Below are positions 1 through 9,419 of a DNA stretch of 64,000 nucleotides, in pieces (positions within the stretch are counted from its first letter, which is position 1; the number at the start of each line of letters is the position of its first letter). The notes under the pieces are model-generated. The model was not told the DNA's origin. It saw nothing but the letters and a program-made list of their open reading frames with translations, and did not search any database. Origin of the DNA: Vulcanimicrobiota bacterium (GTDB taxonomy: Bacteria; Vulcanimicrobiota; Xenobia; Xenobiales; Xenobiaceae); NCBI GenBank assembly GCA_944322965.1, contig CALUQR010000001.1, positions 248,001 to 312,000 on the forward strand, written 5' to 3'. A program made the position numbers and the translations under genes.

Positions 1-30
1 AGAGAGTGAATCCACGTGAGGGGAGAAGAG

Positions 31-948
31 ATGGAGAGGCTACTTAAGAGGTGGGGGTTAGGGGTGTTCTTAGCTTTAATCTGTCTCTGGGCGGGATGTA
101 GCGCCCCCGCGGGCCCCCCTGCGCCCCAGCGCGCCACTTTGTGGGAAGCGCCCTATGCGCCCGGTACCGGGGAGCGCCCCCTGCGCGTCGTCTCCTTAAC
201 CCCCAGTCTAACGGAGACTATTTGCGATTTGGGGGGCCAAGATCTCTTAGTGGGGGTGACGGATAATGACGACTACCCTCCGGCCGTGCGCCATATTCCC
301 AGCGTGGGGGATATGTATCCCAATTTAGAGCTCATAACGGCCGCTAAACCCGATCTCGTAGTCTATGACTCCACCTTAGTCTCGGCCCAATTGCAAGCCA
401 ACTTGCGCCGCTTAAAGGTGCCCCACCTGGGCTTAGCCCAGCAAAACTTAGACAATTTGCGCCATAATCTGCAAGTCTTAGGGCAGGCCCTCCAGTTAGG
501 GGCGGGGGCTCAGGCGGCCCAAGAGCGCTTTAACTCCTACTGGCGGCGCTTAGAGCGGGGACGCCGACTCTTACCCCAGCGGCCGCGCGTCTTTTTAGCT
601 ATCTGGTTACAACCCTTAGTCAGCGTGGGGCGCTCCTCTTACTACCATCAACTCTTAGAGCTGGCGGGGGCCCAAAATTGTACGGCCGCCATCGCCGACC
701 CTTATCCCGTCCTCTCCCTAGAGGGGGTCTTGGCCCTCCGCCCCCAGGGGATAGTCTTAAACTTTGAACCCTACCCCGACCTCTCCCAGAAGCGCGTCTG
801 GTCGGAATTAGAGGCGGTGCGGGCGGGACGGGTCTACCATATCCCCTCTAGCTCTCTGCAGCGCCCCACGCTGCGCTGTTTGGAGGGAGCTCTGCAGTTA
901 CAAGAATACTTAGTGCGGGACTTTGGGGGGCGGCCGCAGAAGGGGTGA
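31..948 (+). CDS. btuF: BtuF-like cobalamin/corrinoid-binding lipoprotein of an ABC importer
   Basis: Extracytoplasmic binding protein that would deliver a corrinoid (or less likely a ferric siderophore) to the permease encoded next. The N-terminus is a lipoprotein signal with the run LWAGC, putting the lipidated Cys at residue 23. The mature part starts with the BtuF/FecB-type pattern VVSLTPSLTETICDLG, then GVTDNDDYPP and KPDLVVYDS, typical of class III binding proteins with two lobes and a rigid helix. I chose the ATG at 31 over the in-frame GTG at 16 because GGGGAGAAG lies just before it. It lies 4 bases upstream of the permease gene, with the ATPase next, so this is a complete btuFCD set. 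Cobalamin is favoured over iron because other cobamide genes lie at 25268-28676; this is inference. Confidence 0.85.
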   Translation: MERLLKRWGLGVFLALICLWAGCSAPAGPPAPQRATLWEAPYAPGTGERPLRVVSLTPSLTETICDLGGQDLLVGVTDNDDYPPAVRHIPSVGDMYPNLELITAAKPDLVVYDSTLVSAQLQANLRRLKVPHLGLAQQNLDNLRHNLQVLGQALQLGAGAQAAQERFNSYWRRLERGRRLLPQRPRVFLAIWLQPLVSVGRSSYYHQLLELAGAQNCTAAIADPYPVLSLEGVLALRPQGIVLNFEPYPDLSQKRVWSELEAVRAGRVYHIPSSSLQRPTLRCLEGALQLQEYLVRDFGGRPQKG

Positions 949-952
949 CCCC

Positions 953-1951
953 ATGCGGCGTGCGGCCCAATTCTCTTTCGCCCTCTCCCTCTTGGGAGTA
1001 GCCATAGTCCTAGCCTCCCTCTGGGGTTCGGTACCCCTGCCCTGGAGCGATTTTTGGCTCTTAGTGAGCGACCCTCAAGCCTTACCCGAGGCCAGTCGGC
1101 TAATTATTAGCCAATTGCGCTTACCGCGCATCCTCTTAGCGGCCTTGGTGGGGGCCTCTTTGGCTCTGGCGGGTTGCGGCTTGCAGGGGCTTTTGCGCAA
1201 CCCTCTGGCCGACCCCTATATCGTAGGTACCTCTTCGGGGGCCTCTTTGGGGGCCACCTTAGCCATCGTCTGGAATCTCCCCAACTTGACCCCCTACCTC
1301 TCGGCGGTCCCGGCTATGGCCTTTATCGGCGCCTTGGGGGCTATGTTCTTAGTCTACCGTCTAGCTAAGGTCAATAATTTCTTACCCGTAGAGACCTTCC
1401 TCTTGGCGGGGGTGATCGTCGGCTCTTTCGCCGGGGCCTTAGTCAGCTTGCTCTTGACGATGGCCGGCCAAGATTTGCAGCGGGTGATGCTCTGGCTCAT
1501 GGGGACTTTGGAACAACCGGAGGGGCCCGCTACCTTTTGGCTCTTGCTCCCTTACTTAGTGGGCGGGGGAGCGACCCTCCTCTGCTGCGCCCAGCCTCTC
1601 AATCTCTTAGGGTTAGGGGAGGAGAACGCCCAGGCTTTGGGAGTCAATGTGGAGCGGCTCAAATTGTGGGTGGTAGCCGCCTCTTCCTTAATGACTGCGG
1701 CCGCCGTCTCGGTGGCGGGCATGATCGGCTTTTTAGGCTTAGTCGTTCCCCATCTGACTAGGCGCCTAGTGGGTCCCGACCATCGCTGGCTCTTACCGCT
1801 CTGCGCCCTCAATGGAGCGACCTTTTTGATCGTAGCCGATATGATAGCCCGAGTAATTATCGCGCCCCGCGAATTGCCGGTGGGGGTTTTGACCGCTTTA
1901 GTAGGCGCCCCCTTCTTCTTCTTTATCCTCAAATGCCAGAGGTCTAATTAG
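953..1951 (+). CDS. btuC: BtuC-like FecCD-family ABC permease
   Basis: Inner-membrane permease of the vitamin B12/iron FecCD family, about 333 residues, the usual size, with about ten hydrophobic segments. Family hallmarks are LPRILLAALVGASLALAG near the N-terminus, the loop NPLADPYIVGTSSGA, and near the C-terminus GMIGFLGLVVPHLTR, the region that contacts the ATPase. The ATG at 953 is preceded by AGAAGGGG and sits 4 bases after the btuF stop; an upstream TTG at 923 is in frame but has no ribosome site. The gene should form a dimer that works with the BtuF-like protein before it and the BtuD-like ATPase after it. Confidence 0.9.
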   Translation: MRRAAQFSFALSLLGVAIVLASLWGSVPLPWSDFWLLVSDPQALPEASRLIISQLRLPRILLAALVGASLALAGCGLQGLLRNPLADPYIVGTSSGASLGATLAIVWNLPNLTPYLSAVPAMAFIGALGAMFLVYRLAKVNNFLPVETFLLAGVIVGSFAGALVSLLLTMAGQDLQRVMLWLMGTLEQPEGPATFWLLLPYLVGGGATLLCCAQPLNLLGLGEENAQALGVNVERLKLWVVAASSLMTAAAVSVAGMIGFLGLVVPHLTRRLVGPDHRWLLPLCALNGATFLIVADMIARVIIAPRELPVGVLTALVGAPFFFFILKCQRSN

Positions 1952-1953
1952 AG

Positions 1954-2736
1954 ATGGCTCCAGGGTTACTCCATTTAGAGGGGGTCGGCTACTCCTATGG
2001 GGAGAGGCGCCCGCCCGTCTTAGAAGATCTAACCCTCTTAGTGGAGAGCGGGGAGTGGCTCAGCATCTTGGGAGCCAACGGGGCGGGGAAATCTACCCTC
2101 TTGCGCTTAATGGCCGGGCTCCTCTCCCCGCAGCGGGGGCGCGTCTTATTGGAGGGTGAAGATTTGGCTCAACTTACTCCGCGGCAGCGGGCGCAGCGCT
2201 TGGCCTTTGTGCCCCAAGATGTGCGCTTATCTCTACCTTTTACTTGTCAAGAGATCGTAGCTATGGGGCGCTACGCCCACTCTAAATTTTGGGGCGGCCA
2301 GTCGGAGGGCGATCGCCTAGCTATAGAGAGGGCTATGCAGGATACTTCTACCCTCCATCTGGCTCAGCGCCCCATCTCCCAGCTCTCAGGGGGAGAGGCT
2401 CAGCGGGTGCGCATCGCCCAAGCCTTAGCCCAAGAGACGAAACTCTTACTCTTAGATGAGCCCACCTCCCACTTAGATATTTGCTTCCAGCTAGAGTTAA
2501 TGGAGCTTTTGCGCCGCCTGCAGCGGGAGCGGGGGATGACCATTATTATTATCTTGCACGACCTCAATTTGGCCGCCCATTACAGTCAGCGTTTGGCCTT
2601 TTTGACAGGCTCCCGTTTGGCGGCGGTAGGAACCCCCGCCCAGACCTTGACCCCCGCCTTTTTGCGAGAGATCTTCAAAGTAGACTTGCGCGTCGAAGAG
2701 GGGGAGGGCGGGGAAAAGAGGGTCTCTCTCTTTTAA
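1954..2736 (+). CDS. btuD: BtuD-like ABC transporter ATPase
   Basis: Cytoplasmic ATPase powering the corrinoid importer. All nucleotide-binding motifs are intact: Walker A GANGAGKST near residue 41, Q-loop VPQD, signature LSGGEAQR, Walker B LLLLDEPTSHLD and the switch histidine in ILHDLNLAA. It is 260 residues, normal for the FepC/BtuD/HmuV group. It begins 3 bases after the permease stop, so the three genes are one transcriptional and probably translational unit. The C-terminal tail (EGEGGEKR) is short and has no extra domain. Assignment to cobalamin rather than iron rests on genome context, not on this sequence. Confidence 0.88.
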   Translation: MAPGLLHLEGVGYSYGERRPPVLEDLTLLVESGEWLSILGANGAGKSTLLRLMAGLLSPQRGRVLLEGEDLAQLTPRQRAQRLAFVPQDVRLSLPFTCQEIVAMGRYAHSKFWGGQSEGDRLAIERAMQDTSTLHLAQRPISQLSGGEAQRVRIAQALAQETKLLLLDEPTSHLDICFQLELMELLRRLQRERGMTIIIILHDLNLAAHYSQRLAFLTGSRLAAVGTPAQTLTPAFLREIFKVDLRVEEGEGGEKRVSLF

Positions 2737-2780
2737 AGCTTAAGTACTGGCGGGGGAATTTACATGAGCGGGTGGCTTAA

Positions 2781-3593
2781 ATGATGGTCGAGAGCGTAGG
2801 GCGCCGAGCGCGGTTTTATAAATGGTTAGCGGGAGGGTGGCTCTTAGTTTTCCTCTTAGTCTTCCTCTTAGGCAGTCTGCCCGCCTGGGCGGCCATGATC
2901 TCTACGGAGAAAGAGATTGAGATCGGGCGCTCCTCCTCCCAAAAGATAGAGGCCCGCTATGGACTCTACCGCGACGCGGAGGCCAACCGCCGGATCCAAG
3001 CTTTAGGGCGGCTCTTAGTCAAAAATACTAGCCGCGGCCTGACCTACCACTTTAAGATTCTCAACCAAGATATAGTCAACGCCTTCGCCTTCCCCGGGGG
3101 GTATATCTACCTCACTAAGGGGATCTATAAGGCTATGAAGACGCGCGAATTGGCCTTCGTCTTGGGCCACGAGATTACCCACGTAGAGAAGCGCCACTCG
3201 GTCAAAGAGATGGAGCGGGCGCTGATGACCCAGTTGGGCGGGGGGATCTTAGTGGGCCTTTTGGGAGGGGACCATAGCCAAAGGCGCAAGCTCTCGACCT
3301 TAGTGGGCATGACCGACTTCGTCATGGGCAATCGCTACAGCCAATCGCAAGAGAAGGAAGCGGACGAGGGGGGCATGATCCTCATGACTAGGGCGGGGTT
3401 CGATCCCCAGTATGCGGTAGAGGCTTTGCAGGTTTTAAAGCAAAATGACAAAGGTCAAGAAGATAGTCAATTTGTCAATTCTCTGTTGAGTAGCCATCCT
3501 CTAACTAGCGACCGCATTGAGGCCGCCCAGGGGCGGGTAGAAGGGTTGCGGCAGGAATGGGGAGTCGCCCCCGGGAGCGCTCCCAAAGTTTGA
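2781..3593 (+). CDS. Secreted or membrane-anchored M48 family zinc metalloprotease
   Basis: Zinc endopeptidase of the M48 (Ste24/BepA-like) family. Residues 14-38 form a hydrophobic signal or anchor ending in PAWAA. The active site HEITH is at 130-134, and the third zinc ligand lies in the later EKEADEGG block (ExxAD), as expected. NAFAFPGGYIYLTKG is the usual strand before the HExxH helix. At 270 residues it is a short version without a TPR domain, like YcaL/LoiP-type periplasmic proteases that degrade misfolded outer-membrane proteins. ATG codons at 2781 and 2784 are both possible starts. It lies 44 bases after btuD, but a functional link to B12 uptake is unlikely; it may simply be read through. 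Confidence 0.85.
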   Translation: MMVESVGRRARFYKWLAGGWLLVFLLVFLLGSLPAWAAMISTEKEIEIGRSSSQKIEARYGLYRDAEANRRIQALGRLLVKNTSRGLTYHFKILNQDIVNAFAFPGGYIYLTKGIYKAMKTRELAFVLGHEITHVEKRHSVKEMERALMTQLGGGILVGLLGGDHSQRRKLSTLVGMTDFVMGNRYSQSQEKEADEGGMILMTRAGFDPQYAVEALQVLKQNDKGQEDSQFVNSLLSSHPLTSDRIEAAQGRVEGLRQEWGVAPGSAPKV

Positions 3594-3618
3594 ATTAGGG
3601 GTGGAGGTATATCCCATT

Positions 3619-5754
3619 GTGAGTGAGTTGAATGAAGGCTCGGCGGTCAAGCCCTATGTGGCCCCCGAGCAGACGATGGCCGAATTTACTCTGAGAGCTA
3701 TTCTCATGGGGATCTTCTTTGGAGCCCTCTTTGGAGCGGCTTCCGTATATCTAGCTCTCAAAGCGGGGCTGACCATCTCCGCGTCGATCCCCATAGCCGT
3801 CTTAGCTATCTCCTTAGGCAGGCAGCTCTTTAAGACGACTATCTTAGAGAATAATATTATCCAGACTACCGGCTCCGCCAGCGAATCGATCGCTTCGGGC
3901 GTCATCTTCACTCTGCCCGGTTTCCTCTTCCTCAGCGCCGGAGCCAACGGTCCCGCCTTCTTTAATTACGGGGAGATCTTTGTCATCGCCCTCTGCGGCG
4001 GACTCTTGGGGGCCTTAATGATGATCCCCCTGCGGCGCAGCCTCATAGTCCACGAACATAAGACCTTGCCCTATCCCGAAGGGACGGCCTGCGCCCAAGT
4101 ATTAATCGCCGGCGATAAGGGCGGGGAGTTCGCCAAGAACGCCTATTGGGGTGTAGCGGTGGCGGCGCTCTACGCCTTATTGCAGAAGGGTTGGCATTTA
4201 ATCGCCTCCACCCCCAGTCTGGTGACCTCCGTCAAAAACCGCTTCTTACCCGCCGCCACCGTAGCGGGAGAGATTACGCCCGAATATTTGGGCGTCGGTT
4301 ATATTATTGGGCCCCGCCTGGGCGGGGTCATGGTTGCGGGAGGGGTCTTAGCCTGGTTGGCGCTCATACCCCTCTTGGCGACCCTCTTGCCGATGGAGGT
4401 CATCGCCCGCCAGTTAGTCAATTTGGGGGAGTTAGCTAGCCTGCAGGCGGCTGGAGGCTCTTGCGGGTGGGACCCGGCGACTCAGACCTTTAGCGACGTG
4501 CCCGGGGCTATATATCGGGCCTACGTGCGCCAGATTGGCGCCGGGGCGGTAGCTTGCGGCGGCTTCTTGACCCTCCTCAAGACTCTCCCCACTATCGTCT
4601 CCTCTTTTACTTCGAGTTTTAAAGCGCTGCGCGGAGGGGCCGAGCGGGCGAAGGTAGCGCGCACGGAGCGCGACCTCTCCATCTTTACCGTCTTGGGCGG
4701 CTCCTTAATCATGCTCTTAATCTTAGCCTGTCTGCCTTCGCTGCCCGTCCAAGGGGTGGGAGCGCGTCTGCTCTTCGCCTTCTTGATCTTAGTCTTTGGC
4801 TTCTTCTTTGTGACGGTAGCTAGCCGCATCGTGGGCCTTATCGGCTCTAGTTCGAGCCCCATCTCGGGTATGACTATCGCCACCATTATGGGGACCTGCT
4901 TAGTCTTTATCGCCTGCGCCTGGACGGGCCATTTCTATGAGCCCGCCGCCTTAGTGGTGGGCGGCATCGTCTGCATCGCGGCCGCCACCGCCGGAGCTAC
5001 GAGCCAAGATCTCAAGACCGGTTTCTTGACGGGCTCTACCCCTCGCTACCAGCAGTTAGCCCTCTTTATCGGGGTGAGCGTCTCCGCCCTGGTGGTAGGA
5101 TGGACGATCAACGTCTTAGACCATCCCACTTTAGAGATGCAGGCTCAAGGGATCACCCACGCCATAGGCACCGCCCAGTTCCCCGCCCCTCAAGGGACTT
5201 TGATGGCCACCCTCATTCGCGGTCTGCTCTCTTTTAACTTAGATTGGCAGTTCGTCTTGGTGGGGGCCTTCTTAGCCTTGACTATCGAATTGTGCGGAGT
5301 CAACGCCCTCTCCTTTGCGGTGGGCGCCTATTTGCCCCTCTCTACCACTTTGCCCATCTTTATGGGCGGTCTGGTGCGGGGAGCGGTCGAGTATTACCAG
5401 AAGCGCCAAGGGCGCAATGATGACGGCGAGTTGGGGCGGGGCAGCTTATTCGCTACCGGTTTAGTAGCGGGCGGCGCCTTGGCGGGGGTCTTGATGGCTC
5501 TGCTCTCCGTCAACGAGACGATCTTTAGCTGGTTAGAGCGGGTCAGCTTGCAGCCCCGCTTAGAGGCCTGGCTGGGCGTAGGGGGCTACCACCTCTTAGG
5601 CTGTCTGGCCTTTGCCAGTTTGGGCTGGATCTTATTTAAGTGGGCGGTCAAGGCGCCGGCTGGGGACGAGCCCCCGCAAGCTCCAGAGGCGGAGCTCAAG
5701 GCGGGCGAGGACCTGGTCTTAGGCTTAGAACCCCAGGCGCCGACCTCGAAATAG
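3619..5754 (+). CDS. OPT family oligopeptide transporter
   Basis: Polytopic inner-membrane secondary transporter of the OPT superfamily (peptide or metal-chelate uptake), with about 14-16 hydrophobic segments over some 711 residues, a normal length. Recognisable blocks are ALKAGLTISASIPIAVLAI near the start, the segment containing NIIQTTGSASESIASG, YPEGTACAQVL, and SQDLKTGFLTGSTPRYQQ in the second half, all typical of the bacterial PT subgroup. GTG at 3619 is my preferred start, with GGAGG about 11 bases upstream; GTG at 3601 would add six residues. The substrate cannot be read from sequence. It is 25 bases from the M48 protease gene, so one could supply peptides to the other, but this is speculation. 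Confidence 0.88.
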   Translation: MSELNEGSAVKPYVAPEQTMAEFTLRAILMGIFFGALFGAASVYLALKAGLTISASIPIAVLAISLGRQLFKTTILENNIIQTTGSASESIASGVIFTLPGFLFLSAGANGPAFFNYGEIFVIALCGGLLGALMMIPLRRSLIVHEHKTLPYPEGTACAQVLIAGDKGGEFAKNAYWGVAVAALYALLQKGWHLIASTPSLVTSVKNRFLPAATVAGEITPEYLGVGYIIGPRLGGVMVAGGVLAWLALIPLLATLLPMEVIARQLVNLGELASLQAAGGSCGWDPATQTFSDVPGAIYRAYVRQIGAGAVACGGFLTLLKTLPTIVSSFTSSFKALRGGAERAKVARTERDLSIFTVLGGSLIMLLILACLPSLPVQGVGARLLFAFLILVFGFFFVTVASRIVGLIGSSSSPISGMTIATIMGTCLVFIACAWTGHFYEPAALVVGGIVCIAAATAGATSQDLKTGFLTGSTPRYQQLALFIGVSVSALVVGWTINVLDHPTLEMQAQGITHAIGTAQFPAPQGTLMATLIRGLLSFNLDWQFVLVGAFLALTIELCGVNALSFAVGAYLPLSTTLPIFMGGLVRGAVEYYQKRQGRNDDGELGRGSLFATGLVAGGALAGVLMALLSVNETIFSWLERVSLQPRLEAWLGVGGYHLLGCLAFASLGWILFKWAVKAPAGDEPPQAPEAELKAGEDLVLGLEPQAPTSK

Positions 5755-5768
5755 TTAGCCCTAGCCCC

Positions 5769-5808
5769 CTACCAGCTGGAGAGAGGAAATTTGTGCTGCA
5801 GCTGGTAG
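5769..5808. promoter_or_regulatory. 10-bp inverted repeat between the OPT gene and rapA
   Basis: CTACCAGCTG at 5769-5778 is perfectly repeated in inverse at 5799-5808 (CAGCTGGTAG) with a 20-base spacer. No T-run follows, so it is a poor intrinsic terminator; a protein-binding site or leader stem upstream of rapA is equally possible. A second small palindrome, CTAAG-A-CTTAG, sits at 5834-5844 only 11 bases before the rapA start. Confidence 0.4.
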
Positions 5809-5855
5809 GATTGGGGCGCTAATTTTCGCTTACCTAAGACTTAGAATTTTAAAAG

Positions 5856-8642
5856 ATGACGGAACGTATATTGGAGTTTGCGCCTGGACAGCGCATTATT
5901 AACGAATCGGATCCTCAATTAGGTTTGGGCTGCGTCGTAGCCCAAGAGGAGGGGCGCTTAGTGCGGGTCTTCTTCCCCGCCAAAGAGCAAGAGTGTCTCT
6001 ATCGCCTCCAGAGCGCCCCCTTGCGGCGCATTATCTTGCGCCCCGGGCAGGTAGCTACTAGTCGTTTGGGGGTGCGCTTTGAGATTGAGCGCCTTACGGA
6101 AAAGGAGGGCTTAATTACCTACTGGCACGGAGAACAGTCGCTCTGTGAGACGGAGTTAGAGGATAAGGTCCCCTTAGCTAGCTCCCTGGGGAGGATGGGC
6201 TATGGGAGCGTAGGTTACCCTGAAGATCTGCCCTTGCGCTTAGAGGCCCACCAGTTGCGGGCCCAGATGGCCGCTTCACCCAGCTACTTTATTGGGGCGG
6301 CGCGGGTCAGCTTATTGCCCCACCAACTCTACGTAACCCAGCGCGTCTGCTCCCTCTTACAACCTCGGGTCATCTTGGCCGATGAGGTGGGGTTGGGTAA
6401 GACTATCGAAGCGGGGATGATCTTTAGCGTCTTGCGGGCCCAAGGTAGAGCGACGCGCGTCTTGATCGTCTTGCCCGACAGTTTGAGTAACCAGTGGTTG
6501 GCGGAGATGGCGCGCCGCTTCAACGAGGTCTTTAACTTAGTCGACGCGGAAGCTTTAGAGGAGAGCGATCCCTATCTGGGGGCCAGTCGGGCCATTACCC
6601 CTTGGAGCGCCCTCAAAGGGGGGCTCTTAGAGCAGGCCCTCCAGTACGAGTGGGATCTGCTCATAGTCGATGAGGCCCACCACCTCCATCCCGGTCAGCG
6701 CACTTACGAGGCCGTCCACCGCCTGGCCCAAGCCTCTAAGAGCGTCCTCCTCCTGACGGCTACCCCCTCTCGGGGCGGTCTAGAGACGGAGTTCGGCCTC
6801 TTGCACTTAGTCGATCCCGGCCGCTTCTCCCAATTTGAGACCTACCAAGAGGAGCGCCAAGCTTGGCGACGCGGTTCCCTCTTGGCCCAACGCTTACAAA
6901 ATTACGCCCAATTGACGGAGGAGGAGTGGGCCGAGCTCTTCCAGGCTTTAGGGGAGCACTTCCCTCACGATCAGCAGTTGGCCCGGATGATAGCCTCCTG
7001 TAAGGAGACCTTAGCGGCGGGGCGAGATTTAGCGCCCGAAGCGCGGGCTCTAACTAACGCTCTGATCGATCGCCACGGGCCGGGGCGGGTCTTCTTCCGC
7101 AATAGGCGCAGCCGCTTGGCGGGGCTCTTCTGCGGGCGCCAGATCCATCCCGTGCCCCTCTCGCGCCAACCCCAAGAGAACCAGTTCCCGGCCTTGCGGG
7201 AGTTGAGTCCCGCCGCCAGCCGCCAAGACCCGCGCGTCTTGTGGTTGGCCTCCTACCTTTTGAGCCACCCTCAGGAGAAAGTAGTCTTAATCGCCAACCG
7301 TCAGCAATTAGTAGTGGCTCTGCAAGAGCGGCTGCGCGAACATTTCGGCCTCTATGCGGCCGTCTTCCATGAGGGTTTGAGCGTCTTCGAGCGGGATAAG
7401 CAGGCGGTATGGTTTAGCGATCCCCAGGGGGTCGATCTCCTCTTATGTAGCGAGATCGGCAGCGAGGGGCGCAACTTCCAAGCGGCACATACGCTCATCT
7501 TTTGGGATATTCCCCTGCAGGCGGACGCCATCGAGCAGCGCATCGGCCGCCTCGATCGCATCGGGCAAAAAGAGCCCGTCCAAGTCTACGTCTTGTACTT
7601 TAAAGGCGGTAAAGAGGAGCGCCTCTTCGCCTGGCACCAGGCGATAGGCTCCTTTGCCGGTCCCGTCGACGGGGGGGCGGAGATCTCCGAAGAGGTGGGC
7701 TTAATTGAGGCCTTGGGGGCGCCCAACTTCCGGGAGGTGCTCCTCCGTTCTCGCGCTTTGGCCCAAGACTATAAGCGCCGAGCGGAAGAGAATGTAGACT
7801 ACTTAGTCGATCTCAACTCTTTCGATCCCCAAGAGGGCGAGAAATTGGCCTTAGAGATCGCCGCCGAGTGCCAACATATTAAGCTAGAGGGGGTGACCTT
7901 AAAGCTCTTAGAGCGCTTTGGGGTCAATGCGGAAGAGCTGGACCAAGCGGGCCTCTACCACCTGAGCCCGGGCAAGAATATGCAAGTGGAGGGCCTATCG
8001 CGCCTGCGCGAGGGCGGGATGTTAGCTACCTTCCAGAGGCCTCTAGCCTTAGAGCGCGAGGAGTTGGAGTACTTGAGCGGCTCCCATCCCCTCTTACAGG
8101 AGATCCTCTCCTTTACCTTAGACGGCACGGAGGGGAGCGCCTCCGCCGTCACCTGGAAGAAGGCCCCCAGTACCGGGCTCATTATCCAGTACCTCTTTAT
8201 CTTTGAGGCTTTGGGCCAAGATAGGCTAGATTTGGGGCGCTACTTGCCCTCTAAGCCCTTCCTCATAAACGTCGCCCTCCAGGGGCAGATCTATAAAGGG
8301 GCCATTCCTCCGCCCTCGGAGCTCAAGCGCATTAAACCGAATACGGTCACTAAGCTCTGGGGTCAGGTGGGGGCGCGGGTAGAGCAGTTGACGGAGAAGG
8401 TCATGGGTTTAATGCACAACTCCGGCCAGGGGGTGCGCCAAGAGGCTCTGCGCAAGGCCCGGCAGATCCTAGAGGGGGAGAAGGGGCGTTTAGTGGAATT
8501 GCACAAGGTCAATCCTTTAGTGACCGAGGCGGAGATCGCCGCCCAAGAGGAGCTCAACGAGCGCGTCTACGCCGCCTTAGCGGAGGCCAGTCCGCGCTTA
8601 GACTCGGTGCGCTTAGTCCTCTTAGAAGGTCCAGAAGCTTAG
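5856..8642 (+). CDS. rapA: RapA-like SNF2 ATPase, RNA polymerase-associated
   Basis: Swi2/Snf2 ATPase matching RapA (HepA), which recycles stalled RNA polymerase. The N-terminus resembles the RapA Tudor-like domains: PGQRIINESDPQLGLGCVV then FFPAKEQECLYR. Helicase motifs are intact: DEVGLGKTIEAGMI (Walker A, 176-189), DEAHH (272-276), LLLTATPSRGGLE, and in the second RecA lobe LCSEIGSEGRNFQ and IEQRIGRLDRIGQ. The C-terminal 350 residues resemble the RapA spacer and C-terminal domains more weakly. It is 928 residues against about 968 in E. coli. No clear ribosome site precedes the ATG; an A/T-rich stretch does. The likeliest alternative is a generic SNF2 protein, but the N-terminal match argues for RapA. 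Confidence 0.85.
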   Translation: MTERILEFAPGQRIINESDPQLGLGCVVAQEEGRLVRVFFPAKEQECLYRLQSAPLRRIILRPGQVATSRLGVRFEIERLTEKEGLITYWHGEQSLCETELEDKVPLASSLGRMGYGSVGYPEDLPLRLEAHQLRAQMAASPSYFIGAARVSLLPHQLYVTQRVCSLLQPRVILADEVGLGKTIEAGMIFSVLRAQGRATRVLIVLPDSLSNQWLAEMARRFNEVFNLVDAEALEESDPYLGASRAITPWSALKGGLLEQALQYEWDLLIVDEAHHLHPGQRTYEAVHRLAQASKSVLLLTATPSRGGLETEFGLLHLVDPGRFSQFETYQEERQAWRRGSLLAQRLQNYAQLTEEEWAELFQALGEHFPHDQQLARMIASCKETLAAGRDLAPEARALTNALIDRHGPGRVFFRNRRSRLAGLFCGRQIHPVPLSRQPQENQFPALRELSPAASRQDPRVLWLASYLLSHPQEKVVLIANRQQLVVALQERLREHFGLYAAVFHEGLSVFERDKQAVWFSDPQGVDLLLCSEIGSEGRNFQAAHTLIFWDIPLQADAIEQRIGRLDRIGQKEPVQVYVLYFKGGKEERLFAWHQAIGSFAGPVDGGAEISEEVGLIEALGAPNFREVLLRSRALAQDYKRRAEENVDYLVDLNSFDPQEGEKLALEIAAECQHIKLEGVTLKLLERFGVNAEELDQAGLYHLSPGKNMQVEGLSRLREGGMLATFQRPLALEREELEYLSGSHPLLQEILSFTLDGTEGSASAVTWKKAPSTGLIIQYLFIFEALGQDRLDLGRYLPSKPFLINVALQGQIYKGAIPPPSELKRIKPNTVTKLWGQVGARVEQLTEKVMGLMHNSGQGVRQEALRKARQILEGEKGRLVELHKVNPLVTEAEIAAQEELNERVYAALAEASPRLDSVRLVLLEGPEA

Positions 8643-8657
8643 GAGGGTGAGTGGAAG

Positions 8658-9419
8658 ATGGAGGGAGTCTCCTATCCGCGCTACGTAGAGCGTCAACTCT
8701 GCCGCGAGAGTACTTTGGTAGAGGGTGGCAGCGATCACAGTGAGGATGTAGCCACTTGGGTCTCGGTGCGTTTAACCCCGGGCGGAGGTACGGGAGAACT
8801 CTACGTCCTGCCGGGCCACGAGTTGTACTTAGCTTGCGGCCTGACGGAAGAGGGCGGCAAGGTGCGCCTAGCCTGGGAAGAGTGGTTGGCCTCCTTAGGA
8901 TACGGGCGCTCCTTTATTGAGGGGATCGGCTCTACTTTGGGGCAGGAGGCCAGTATCTTGCGGGTCTGGGATATGAGTTTAAATCCCTTTGAGAGCCTCT
9001 CCGCTCCCCAGCCGGAAGGGTGGTCTGAGCCGCTCTTAGAGGAGATCGATCGCCTCTATGCGGACTTTATGGCCCAGCATCAGCCTTTAGAGGTAGAGCC
9101 CCAGCGCTTATCCGCTCTGGCGCCCTACCGGGTGCGCCCTGAAGATCTGCAGGGTCCTACTTGGGAGGAGGTGGCTGCGCTCCACTGGGCCCCTGACGCC
9201 CCCCGCACCCAGTTGCCAGCCTCCATCCCCCATCTTTTAGCTTTAGGGTGCGGGGTGCAGTCGGTTACCTCTTCCCTCTTGGTCCTTTCGGAGGGGGGCT
9301 CTCAGGGCGAGTATACTTCCGCTTACTTAATCCGTCCGCCCCGCGCTTCCGAGTTGCCGGCGCGCCTCTTCGCCCAGACGGTCAGCAAGGGTGGGGTCAG
9401 TGGCCTCGCCCGAGCTTGA
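8658..9419 (+). CDS. Conserved-looking hypothetical protein downstream of rapA
   Basis: I do not recognise a family. The 253-residue product is acidic, has no signal peptide or membrane segment, and contains a mid-region with GLTEEGGKVRLAWEEWLASLGYG and a C-terminal part rich in small and hydrophobic residues. It starts 15 bases after rapA with the ribosome site GGAGGGTGAG, and its end overlaps the following pseudouridine synthase gene by 20 bases, so it is co-transcribed with both. Base and codon use match the neighbours. The position suggests a partner of the SNF2 protein or of RNA metabolism, but nothing in the sequence proves it. Confidence 0.6.
   Translation: MEGVSYPRYVERQLCRESTLVEGGSDHSEDVATWVSVRLTPGGGTGELYVLPGHELYLACGLTEEGGKVRLAWEEWLASLGYGRSFIEGIGSTLGQEASILRVWDMSLNPFESLSAPQPEGWSEPLLEEIDRLYADFMAQHQPLEVEPQRLSALAPYRVRPEDLQGPTWEEVAALHWAPDAPRTQLPASIPHLLALGCGVQSVTSSLLVLSEGGSQGEYTSAYLIRPPRASELPARLFAQTVSKGGVSGLARA

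Noticed and set aside
1552-1932. 126-codon minus-strand open frame inside btuC
   Set aside because: It lies antisense to an intact FecCD permease gene, is Lys/Pro/Thr-rich with no domain, and is a by-product of the codon bias.
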